Positions 1-6,930 of a stretch of 28,844 nucleotides of DNA are shown one piece after another. The position numbers and the translations under genes are program-made. Where the stretch lies: assembly GCA_043821725.1 (NCBI GenBank), contig JBDRCM010000008.1, forward strand, positions 1-28,844, read 5' to 3'. Origin of the DNA: CAYHSR01 sp043821725 (GTDB lineage Bacteria; Patescibacteriota; Patescibacteriia; Magasanikbacterales; GWA2-37-8). Each line of letters opens with the position of its first letter. Position 1 is the first letter of the stretch. The notes beneath the pieces were generated by a model, which saw only the letters and a program-made list of their open reading frames with translations, was not told the DNA's origin and searched no databases.

Positions 1-240
1 AGGGTAATGAAAATTTATTTTCATTACCGAGCAAGCAAGTTAACTACCCTGTTTTAACGCAGCGTAGCGAGGGTAATGAAAATTTATTTTCATTACCGAG
101 CAAGCAAGTTAACTACCCTGTTTTAACGCAGCGTAGCGAGGATCCCGCTTAGCGGGACCGAGCAAGCAAGTTAACTACCCTGTGGTCTTGCCACAGCGGT
201 CTTCCAAACTGCTGTACCTGATTACCCCGACTGAGTCGGC
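1..240. repeat. 69-bp tandem array with a train of hairpins
   Basis: Two and a half units of period 69 bp begin at 1, 70 and 139. Units 1 and 2 each hold a near-perfect palindrome (3-28 and 72-97, 12-bp arms GGTAATGAAAAT) followed by a conserved spacer containing GAGCAAGCAAGTTAACTACC and then ACGCAGCGTAGCGAGG. In unit 3 the spacer is kept, but the palindrome is replaced by an unrelated hairpin (TCCCGC-TTA-GCGGGA, 143-157). The next hairpin (CTGTGG-TCTTG-CCACAG, 180-196) follows directly, then a weaker one at about 193-213 and CCGACT-G-AGTCGG near 228-240. No coding frame is evident. The array lies just past the end of the methyltransferase gene and fills the whole 247-bp gap to the window edge, so it may end the glycan operon transcript, although no T-run follows any hairpin on the minus strand. 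Confidence 0.85.
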
Positions 241-247
241 GAGGGGC

Positions 248-829
248 TCATTTTTTAGCCACCACTACAAAACTCAAAAAACCGTCAGGCATAAATGTGT
301 TTGCCTCAACGGTCATTTTTAAATCATTCTTTAAAACATTGATCACCTCAAAAGTTGTAGGCATCCATAAATGCTGTTTATTTACTTTAACACTCCACAT
401 TTGGCATGACTGATGTCGCAAATAAAGAAAAATTATTCCATTCGGCTTCAGTACCCTTGCCCATTCTGCCAGCGCCTTTTTCCAATCTTTAATATGCTCT
501 AATGAATGCGAAGAATAAACATAATCAAGGCTGTTATCTATTTCATTAATCTTCAACGCGTTCTCATTTTCATTATTTTCAATGGCTCGCGCTCCTTCAA
601 ATACCCATTGGCCGGCTCCAATATCAAGCCCTTTTCCAACACAGTATTTCGTCGCGAAATCTTGAATCGCGACTGACATATTTCCTTCCTGCAGATAAAG
701 TGGATATTTCTTTGATTTTTTGTAATAATTTAGACCCTGTACGCGGGAGCGAACATTTGAGAATAAAAAGAAATACAGATCATATCCAAAAGAAAACAGG
801 TAATTGATCAAATATTTAATATACTTCAT
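248..829 (-). CDS. SAM-dependent methyltransferase (class I, type 11)
   Basis: This 193-residue protein has a class I SAM-binding motif (GLDIGAGQW, residues 67-75). Later it carries the Methyltransf_11-type segment SLEHIKDWKKAL (about 109-120), followed by a RVLKPNG-like loop. The N-terminal 25 residues are hydrophobic and aromatic and may sit against the membrane. It starts with ATG at 829, four bases past the stop of the GT9 glycosyltransferase, so the two are co-transcribed. As the last gene of the heptose/glycan operon it probably methylates a sugar or another part of the surface glycan, but the acceptor cannot be read from the sequence. The fold is confident; the substrate is a guess. 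Confidence 0.85.
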   Translation of the reverse strand: MKYIKYLINYLFSFGYDLYFFLFSNVRSRVQGLNYYKKSKKYPLYLQEGNMSVAIQDFATKYCVGKGLDIGAGQWVFEGARAIENNENENALKINEIDNSLDYVYSSHSLEHIKDWKKALAEWARVLKPNGIIFLYLRHQSCQMWSVKVNKQHLWMPTTFEVINVLKNDLKMTVEANTFMPDGFLSFVVVAKK

Positions 830-833
830 GGAA

Positions 834-1949
834 TTAATTTTTAATTATTCTGATAACTCTGTCCATTACATCATCCACCTTTATTTTATTTATATTTTCC
901 ATTGCTTTTTTTAAAGGCACAGGACTCATTCCGTTGTATAAATTCTCACGATCCAATTCAGGAGGATAAATAACGGCAACATTGGATGAAATTTCATTGT
1001 TTGCGGGTATTCTTAATTTTGGGTGAACTGTAAAAAACAGCGCTATGGTTTTAGGAGCCAACAGATATGCCATATGAGAAGGCCCTGTGTCCAGCCCGAA
1101 AAACAAACTACAATTTTTAATTATATAACATGTCTGCTGAATGTTGTTTTTACCGGTTAAATCAAGAATTATGCTTCTGTCAAAATCGCATAAGGAAATG
1201 AGCTTGTTGGCATAATCCCTGTTGTGTTGGCTGTTATCACCTATAAAAACTATGCGATCAAAATATTTGCGCTCGCAAACTCGCTTCAGCACTACTGAAA
1301 TATTTTCCAATGACCACATTCTGTCAATGAATTTAAGAAATACCCCCACAACCAAATATCTTTTTCCTACTAATTGTTCATCAAAATAATCCGGCTTTTG
1401 AAGTTTTAACTTTGGATACTGAATTTGTTTATTTGTAAATTCATTCTCAAATCTATTGCCTTCTTGATTATTTAGCGACTTAATCAACTTTATAGCTCTT
1501 AAAAGATAATGATCTTGCTTCATGTTATATCCATAGCGTGGCATTTTTAAATTTGATTGTATTTTAGTAGTTGTAAAATAACCAATCCATGATTTGCTTA
1601 AAAATACAAACCAAATATGCTTCAAATTCAGCGTGGCAGAAATTGTCAAATCAAACTTTCTTTTATTTTTTAAATATTCCTTATACTGCAAAATTTCAAC
1701 TCCTTCAAAATCAATAAAATCCTCCGTCCAAGTAATCAACGTTATTTTTGCGTTTGGAAAAATTTTCCTTATTTTAGCGAAAAAAGGGCTTAACATCACC
1801 AAATCACCAATGCCCAATATTCTTAAAAAAGGGACTGCGATTGTCTCCACTCTTTTAATATCTCCTCTTTTTGCAAAACAATATAATCTCAAAAAAATTC
1901 CTAACCCAGCCATTGTTATTTTCTTTGCAAACAATCTCATTAATTCCAT
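834..1949 (-). CDS. Glycosyltransferase family 9 (heptosyltransferase-like)
   Basis: This 371-residue protein has the GT9 layout. The N-terminal Rossmann half has LRILGIGDLVMLSPFF (about residues 42-57, the acceptor-side GxGDxxxxxP signature). The C-terminal half has FGLDTGPSHMA (284-294), the D-[ST]-G-P-x-H donor-binding motif of ADP-heptose:LPS heptosyltransferases. Start ATG at 1949 lies one base after the TAA of the upstream adenylyltransferase gene; an internal ATG at 1940 is possible. It sits directly behind the enzymes that make ADP-heptose, so the donor is inferred to be ADP-heptose. The acceptor is unknown, since Patescibacteria are not known to make classical lipid A. Family assignment is strong. 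Confidence 0.9.
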   Translation of the reverse strand: MELMRLFAKKITMAGLGIFLRLYCFAKRGDIKRVETIAVPFLRILGIGDLVMLSPFFAKIRKIFPNAKITLITWTEDFIDFEGVEILQYKEYLKNKRKFDLTISATLNLKHIWFVFLSKSWIGYFTTTKIQSNLKMPRYGYNMKQDHYLLRAIKLIKSLNNQEGNRFENEFTNKQIQYPKLKLQKPDYFDEQLVGKRYLVVGVFLKFIDRMWSLENISVVLKRVCERKYFDRIVFIGDNSQHNRDYANKLISLCDFDRSIILDLTGKNNIQQTCYIIKNCSLFFGLDTGPSHMAYLLAPKTIALFFTVHPKLRIPANNEISSNVAVIYPPELDRENLYNGMSPVPLKKAMENINKIKVDDVMDRVIRIIKN

Positions 1950-1950
1950 A

Positions 1951-2445
1951 TTATTTTTTTAAAGAGCAAAATTTTTCTAAAATAAGATTCAGGGTATTTG
2001 TTGTTGAGTATTCTGAATATTTCTTAAGAAGAAAAATTTTTCCTCCTGCTTTTTCAACCGTTGACTTTTCCACGCAATCATCGCCGTAGTCAGAGCTGTT
2101 AGCGTGAATATTTGGCTTTATAATATTAATAAATTTAATTGGATTTTCATCATCAAACACAAAGACATAATCAACACAATTCAAAGCTGAAACAAGCTCT
2201 GCCCTGTCTGACTCATCATTAATTGGCCTATCCAATGATTTGTATTGCCTTACTGACTTATCGCTGTTTACTCCAACGATTAAAACATCTCCTTGGTTTT
2301 TCGCTTCCTGCAAGCTTCTAATATGGCCGACATGCAAAATATCGTATGCGCCGTTTGTAGTGACTATTATTTTGCCTTGTTTTTCTAATTCTTGACTAAT
2401 CTTAGCCAAATTTTTAATTGATTTTATCTTCTCTAAATATTCCAT
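1951..2445 (-). CDS. rfaE2: D-glycero-beta-D-manno-heptose 1-phosphate adenylyltransferase (HldE C-domain type)
   Basis: This 164-residue nucleotidyltransferase of the cytidylyltransferase-like superfamily transfers AMP from ATP to heptose 1-phosphate. The HxGH nucleotide-binding motif is HVGH (residues 38-41) inside NGAYDILHVGH. It is followed by VGVNSDKSVRQYK and RPINDESDRAELVSAL, both typical of RfaE domain II. In many proteobacteria this domain is fused to the kinase as HldE; here kinase and adenylyltransferase are separate genes with gmhB between them. Start ATG is at 2445. The 92-bp gap upstream is the largest inside the operon and holds an AT-rich inverted repeat, so local regulation or a secondary promoter is possible. 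Confidence 0.93.
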   Translation of the reverse strand: MEYLEKIKSIKNLAKISQELEKQGKIIVTTNGAYDILHVGHIRSLQEAKNQGDVLIVGVNSDKSVRQYKSLDRPINDESDRAELVSALNCVDYVFVFDDENPIKFINIIKPNIHANSSDYGDDCVEKSTVEKAGGKIFLLKKYSEYSTTNTLNLILEKFCSLKK

Positions 2446-2496
2446 ATATTTGGTTTAATAAGCCACTAAAAAACTCGCCTTAACAAAACAAACTAT

Positions 2497-2528
2497 TTAC
2501 GTAATTAAATGGGTAATTAATTACGTAA
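2497..2528. repeat. AT-rich 12-bp inverted repeat inside the heptose operon
   Basis: A perfect 12-bp inverted repeat (TTACGTAATTAA, arms 2497-2508 and 2517-2528) surrounds an 8-base centre. Each arm contains the palindromic core TTACGTAA, so it looks like two copies of an operator half. It sits between the gmhB stop and the rfaE2 start. It could be a protein-binding site or an mRNA hairpin; it has no T-run and does not resemble a standard terminator. Confidence 0.6.
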
Positions 2529-2537
2529 TTCAATTAG

Positions 2538-3146
2538 CTAAAATTGCTTTAATTTTTTTGCTTTTTCAGCCTGTGCTATTATTTTCACGGCTTGCAAGAA
2601 TGAATCTGCCGTATAATCAACTTTTTCTTTATCCTGATCTTGTATTTTTTTCTCAAATTCAGTGCCTGCATTTTTAGGCAGAAGAATTCCTTTTATTAAA
2701 TTATTGAAATTCTTTGCCATTTCAATATCTCGCAATTTGTCTCCAATTGCCCATGAATTTTCATAATCAAACGGTCCAAATTGCGAATCTACCATTTCCA
2801 CCAATCCGCTTTTGGGCTTTCTGCAATTACAATCCGTTTTATAGCTTCCTTGCCCATGCTTAGCGTGATGCGGACAAAAAAACGCACCCTGTATTTTTAT
2901 TCCTTCAGATTCAAGATCTTTGACAAGATGATTTACAAATTTTTCATAATCATCTTGCGTAAACATTCCGCGCCCTATTCCGGATTGGCTTGTTAGAATA
3001 TAAAATTCAAATCCCATTGATTGAAGGAGTTTTAACCCATGCTTAACGCCAGAAAGCAAAAAATATTCTTCTATTTTATGCGTATAACCTTTTTGGTCAA
3101 GATTTAAGGTTCCATCTCTGTCTAAAATAATTATTTTTTTCAGCAT
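2538..3146 (-). CDS. gmhB: D-glycero-D-manno-heptose 1,7-bisphosphate 7-phosphatase
   Basis: HAD-family phosphatase that removes the 7-phosphate from heptose 1,7-bisphosphate. The nucleophile motif is DRDGT (D9, D11), followed by LTSQSGIGRG (51-60). The family's structural zinc ligands are all visible: C91, H93, C106 and C108, nearly the same spacing as in E. coli GmhB. Start: the frame is open to 3191, but that would overlap the kinase stop at 3166 and add a residue stretch not typical of the family. ATG 3146 places the HAD motif nine residues in, as expected, and gives 202 residues. Anomer preference (alpha or beta) cannot be read; an ADP-heptose route is inferred from the adjacent rfaE2. 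Confidence 0.92.
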   Translation of the reverse strand: MLKKIIILDRDGTLNLDQKGYTHKIEEYFLLSGVKHGLKLLQSMGFEFYILTSQSGIGRGMFTQDDYEKFVNHLVKDLESEGIKIQGAFFCPHHAKHGQGSYKTDCNCRKPKSGLVEMVDSQFGPFDYENSWAIGDKLRDIEMAKNFNNLIKGILLPKNAGTEFEKKIQDQDKEKVDYTADSFLQAVKIIAQAEKAKKLKQF

Positions 3147-3165
3147 ATTACCGCGATTGTTATAA

Positions 3166-4149
3166 TTACGACAGCTTATCAAGCGCTTCATTTAACTCTT
3201 CATACGAACAAGTTGAGGTTCCAAGCTTGGTTACGACAACGCTTGAACAAATATTTCCAATAATTGCAGATTCTTTTATTGAAGATCCTGCTGATAAAGC
3301 AACTGCCATTCCTGCAGTCATTGTGTCGCCTGCTCCAGTAACGTCAAAAACTTCTTTTTTGATCGTCTCTATAATTTCAACTTTGCCATCCTTGCCAAGC
3401 ATGGCTAAACCGTCCTTGCCAAGAGTTATTACCACATTCCCTCCGGATCTATCGCTCAAATTTCTTAAAAAATCTTTTAAATCAGAAAAATCCTTACTCA
3501 TTTTCCTTCCAATTACCATTTCAGCTTCTAATTTATTGGGCTTGATTAAATCAGCTCCTTTATACTTGTCCCATTCTCCAAGAGCAGGATCAACCAAAAT
3601 TATAACTCCATTCTTTTTAGCTAAGGATATTATGTCAGCAGTTAATTTTTTTGTCATCATTCCCTTATGATAATCAGAAATAACCAATAATTTTACCTCA
3701 CTGATTTTGTCTTTTACAAATAAATATATTAATTCCTCTATTTCAGATGAAATATCATGGGTCTCTTCCCTATCTATTCTTAACAACTGCTGATTAACCG
3801 ACATAATCCTTGTTTTTTGCAAAGTAGGTCTGGACTTGTCAGCAGAAAAAACAGAGCTTATTTTTTCTTCTTCATTAATTATTTTAATCAAATCATCCCT
3901 GTTGGAATCTTCGCCTGTTATGGCACCAAGAAAAACATCAGATCCAAGTTTTACAATATTAAGCGTTGTATTTGCGGCACCTCCGAGCCGAAAGCCTTCT
4001 TTTACCACTTGGCATACCGGAACAGGCGCTTCAGGCGATATTCTTTCCACATTGCACCAAATATATTTATCCAGCATTACATCTCCCAACACCATTATTT
4101 TGCTTTTTCCAAACTTGCTGATTATTTCTTTTAGTCTGTTTTTATCCAT
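3166..4149 (-). CDS. rfaE1: D-glycero-beta-D-manno-heptose-7-phosphate kinase (HldE N-domain type)
   Basis: This 327-residue PfkB/ribokinase-family protein phosphorylates heptose 7-phosphate at C1 with ATP. The N-terminus (GDVMLDKYIWCNVERISPE, residues 22-40) is a clear RfaE domain I signature, followed by RLGGAANT (54-61). The anion hole and catalytic base lie in VTGAGDT (270-276, catalytic D275). Length matches a kinase lacking the fused adenylyltransferase domain, which is encoded separately (rfaE2, 1951-2445). Start ATG 4149 is three bases past the gmhA stop, so translation is probably coupled. Confidence 0.95.
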   Translation of the reverse strand: MDKNRLKEIISKFGKSKIMVLGDVMLDKYIWCNVERISPEAPVPVCQVVKEGFRLGGAANTTLNIVKLGSDVFLGAITGEDSNRDDLIKIINEEEKISSVFSADKSRPTLQKTRIMSVNQQLLRIDREETHDISSEIEELIYLFVKDKISEVKLLVISDYHKGMMTKKLTADIISLAKKNGVIILVDPALGEWDKYKGADLIKPNKLEAEMVIGRKMSKDFSDLKDFLRNLSDRSGGNVVITLGKDGLAMLGKDGKVEIIETIKKEVFDVTGAGDTMTAGMAVALSAGSSIKESAIIGNICSSVVVTKLGTSTCSYEELNEALDKLS

Positions 4150-4152
4150 ATA

Positions 4153-4716
4153 TTATTGCAATTTGTTATCAATTAACTCGCAAATAATGTGAATTAGCAT
4201 AATATGCGCTTCTTGAACTCTTGCCACATCATCGCTTAAAACAATAATATCCAAATCTGCATTTCCTTTTGACAATCCTCCATCTTTGCCAAGTAAGCAC
4301 ATTGTTTTCATGTTTTTTTGTTTTCCAACAGATAGAGCATTAATAATATTTTGTGAATCACCGCTTGTTGATATGCCGATAAAAACATCATTTTCATTGC
4401 CTAAGGCAACAATTTGGCGCGAAAAAACCTGCTCAAATCCATAATCATTTGACAAAGCAGTAAGAACAGAACTGTCTGTTGATAAAGATATAGCAGGCAA
4501 CCCTTTTCTTTCTTTTTTGTATCTGCCTATTAACTCGGCCACAAAATGTTGGGCATCCCCTGCGCTTCCTCCATTGCCTGCAATAAGAACTTTCCCATTG
4601 TTTTTAAAGCAATCCATCAGCATGTCTGCACATTGACTTATTTTTGACAACGTTTCTTTATCATTAAGAATTTTTTGTTTAATCCCAATGGATTTATTTA
4701 TGCTTTCTTCAATCAT
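4153..4716 (-). CDS. gmhA: Sedoheptulose-7-phosphate isomerase
   Basis: This 187-residue SIS-domain enzyme converts sedoheptulose 7-phosphate into D-glycero-D-manno-heptose 7-phosphate, the first committed step of ADP-heptose synthesis. The sugar-phosphate loop is NGGSAGDAQHF (residues 48-58), with STSGDS at 116-121. The zinc ligands of GmhA are all present at the expected spacing: H57, E61, Q168 and H176 (E. coli numbering is each +4). Start ATG is at 4716 and the upstream ligase gene stops at 4722, so the genes are tightly packed. Function is assigned with high confidence. Confidence 0.96.
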   Translation of the reverse strand: MIEESINKSIGIKQKILNDKETLSKISQCADMLMDCFKNNGKVLIAGNGGSAGDAQHFVAELIGRYKKERKGLPAISLSTDSSVLTALSNDYGFEQVFSRQIVALGNENDVFIGISTSGDSQNIINALSVGKQKNMKTMCLLGKDGGLSKGNADLDIIVLSDDVARVQEAHIMLIHIICELIDNKLQ

Positions 4717-4721
4717 ATGTG

Positions 4722-6803
4722 CTATTGATTTATTGTTGAGGATGTGGTTGAAGTTGATGCTGATAATGAATTGACTGTCTTTAGAACTTCCATAATTGCG
4801 CTCTCGTCATTTTTCGTTATTCTGGCATTGTTGGCATATGCTAAATCAATTACCTCCTTGGCTTTATCAAATTTATTAAGCACCATATAGTTGTAAGCTA
4901 AACGCCAGTAACTCTCTCCAATTATAGGGTCATCAGAAATCGCTTGTTCCACCAACTTAATTGCCTCATCATCTTTGCTTAATTGTATTTTTAAATTGGC
5001 CAATCCATAAAGAATCTGTTGACGTTTTGGCGACAAAGGAAGGCATTGATCCAAGTAAACTTCTGATTCAATAAGATATTTCTGCTTATCAGCGCTTAAA
5101 AACGCTTTTTGCTGGGTCAATTGCGATAAAATCAAAAAATTTCTAATATCCAAAGGATGAAGAGTTAGGCTTGGTTTAAGCCCTTCAATAGCTTGGTCTA
5201 TCAATTCAATACTTCGTTCTGTTCCGATCTTTACATAATACTCGGCAACAATTTGGCTTACCATTCTCCCGATATCAGCGCGAATATCATCAATATGCGG
5301 AGAACTAAACGATAACGACTCTTTAATATCCATTGACGCTTGTAAAGGTTTTTCATTTATGTTTCTCAATGTTTTTAGTGTTGTCATGTTCGCGCGAGCA
5401 ACCTGTATATTGAATATGAAAATAACTAAAAATACAACTATGAGCGTCATAAGAATACTGGCCATGCCTATTTGGCGGTCAGGGACATATTTTTGATTTA
5501 CTGATTCATCATTAACAGACGGGCTTGTTGCCATGCTGTTTATAAAAGCCAACCAAAGCATAAAATACAGATAAGATGTTGGATTTTCAAAAACAGTTAC
5601 ATTCTGAATCAAATGAGCTATCAAAAAAGAAATTCCAATAACAACCATATGCTTATCCAAAGATTCTTTTCTATATCCCGACCACAAAGCAAATATGCCA
5701 CCTACAAAAATCGCCAAATATGCAAGTAGCCCTACAATGCCCTGCACAGTAAGAGTGTTCACTATAATGTTATGAGCATTATCAAACCATGTTTCCCCAT
5801 ATCCGTGTTCAAGCGACTTTGGATTATAATATTTGTTAAAAGCGTAGAAAAAATTGTTTGGCCCCCAACCAAATATCGGCATTTCCTTCCAGCTTATTAC
5901 GGCAATTTCCCATGCAATCCAACGGGGAGTTTGCATAACATCAGTCAAGGAAGTATTTAAAGTCCTTCCAACTGCCGGAATATTCTTGACTAAATTCGTT
6001 TGTCTAAACGCGTACATCATGGATAATGCTATTAATGCAAGAAATATTATTGACAAGAATGTATTACGCACCTTTTTTTTCTTGCGATAAACTATTAAAT
6101 AACATATCAATCCAATTCCTATTCCAGCCAAAAATCCAAGAATTGAACCGCGTGTTCCACTTACAAACATGCCTATGATCGCCAACAATCCCATTATAAT
6201 TTCAGCCCAAAACCAAAATTTTCTTTTTTCTTCCTTAATAACAAGCAAAAAAGCCAAAAATGATAAGAACATTCCATAACCACCCAAATATATAGCATTG
6301 CCTAAGGTACTGCTTACACGGCTTCTACCCATATTTAACATCAAATTTGGAAAAAATATCTGCAGGAAGCCAATAAAAGTTACGCATGAACCGGCTATGA
6401 GTAAAATTCTAAGTGCGATTTTCCAATCTTTCCATTCTTTGAATAATGAAGAACAAACAAAATAATATGCTATATAATGAATAACTGTGAATAATCCCAG
6501 CATTCTTTCGTGATTGTCCCAAAAACTGTGGTATGGATCAACGCCAACTATGGTTGAAATTGTAAAACTAATTAAATAAAGAGCCATCACTGTGTTTAAA
6601 ATGGACAATTTCGGCCTGTAAGTACGCCAACTGATAATTAACAATAGAATATATCCGCCAATCATAAACACTGTAAGGGATCTGAATACAATAATTTTTG
6701 GGACAATAAACGGAAAAATAAATGATTTTGAAACAACCAACAAAGGAACAAAAAAAGTGGCATAGCAAAGCAATTTCACTGCCAATTCTATTTTCTTCTT
6801 CAT
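4722..6803 (-). CDS. O-antigen ligase/polymerase-like membrane protein with C-terminal TPR region
   Basis: This protein of about 693 residues has many hydrophobic segments over its first ~450 residues. It carries WaaL/Wzy landmarks: FWDNHERMLGLFT near residue 98, SGTRGS near 215, and IFGWGPNNFF then DNAHNIIVNTLTVQGIVGLLAY in the large extracytoplasmic loop. The last ~230 residues, after another membrane segment, are helical with TPR-like repeats. The likely role is transfer or polymerisation of an undecaprenyl-linked glycan on the outer face of the membrane, for example onto proteins or S-layer in a cell without LPS. Start: ATG 6803 (MKKKIE) is preferred over an in-frame TTG at 6815. It is the first gene of the heptose operon, about 31 bases from the predicted transcript start. 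Confidence 0.85.
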   Translation of the reverse strand: MKKKIELAVKLLCYATFFVPLLVVSKSFIFPFIVPKIIVFRSLTVFMIGGYILLLIISWRTYRPKLSILNTVMALYLISFTISTIVGVDPYHSFWDNHERMLGLFTVIHYIAYYFVCSSLFKEWKDWKIALRILLIAGSCVTFIGFLQIFFPNLMLNMGRSRVSSTLGNAIYLGGYGMFLSFLAFLLVIKEEKRKFWFWAEIIMGLLAIIGMFVSGTRGSILGFLAGIGIGLICYLIVYRKKKKVRNTFLSIIFLALIALSMMYAFRQTNLVKNIPAVGRTLNTSLTDVMQTPRWIAWEIAVISWKEMPIFGWGPNNFFYAFNKYYNPKSLEHGYGETWFDNAHNIIVNTLTVQGIVGLLAYLAIFVGGIFALWSGYRKESLDKHMVVIGISFLIAHLIQNVTVFENPTSYLYFMLWLAFINSMATSPSVNDESVNQKYVPDRQIGMASILMTLIVVFLVIFIFNIQVARANMTTLKTLRNINEKPLQASMDIKESLSFSSPHIDDIRADIGRMVSQIVAEYYVKIGTERSIELIDQAIEGLKPSLTLHPLDIRNFLILSQLTQQKAFLSADKQKYLIESEVYLDQCLPLSPKRQQILYGLANLKIQLSKDDEAIKLVEQAISDDPIIGESYWRLAYNYMVLNKFDKAKEVIDLAYANNARITKNDESAIMEVLKTVNSLSASTSTTSSTINQ

Positions 6804-6840
6804 AATAATAAGCAAATTTAATGATTAAACAACAAGCTAT

Positions 6841-6869
6841 ATTCTATCTTAATTCGGTATATTAGTCAA
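6841..6869 (-). promoter_or_regulatory. Sigma-70-type promoter of the heptose/glycan operon
   Basis: On the minus strand, -35 TTGACT (6864-6869) and -10 TAGAAT (6841-6846) are separated by exactly 17 bases, each one mismatch from consensus. The predicted start of transcription is near 6834, giving a leader of about 30 bases before ATG 6803. It lies in the 127-bp gap after the large exported protein gene. Confidence 0.75.
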
Positions 6870-6930
6870 ACGAAAAAATACCAATCAATTTGCATTGGAA
6901 TATTATCAAAAATCGTTTATTTAAGCCAAA

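Noticed and set aside
1..160. CRISPR array at the window start
   Set aside because: The repeated part is 69 bp with near-identical units and palindromes in place of unique spacers, and no cas gene is present.
1594..1962. Plus-strand frame of 122 residues over the GT9 gene
   Set aside because: It is the opposite strand of a gene with clear family motifs; no ribosome site or family resemblance.
3147..3191. Longer start for gmhB at 3191
   Set aside because: It would overlap the kinase gene and push the HAD motif inward with a sequence not typical of GmhB; ATG 3146 fits.
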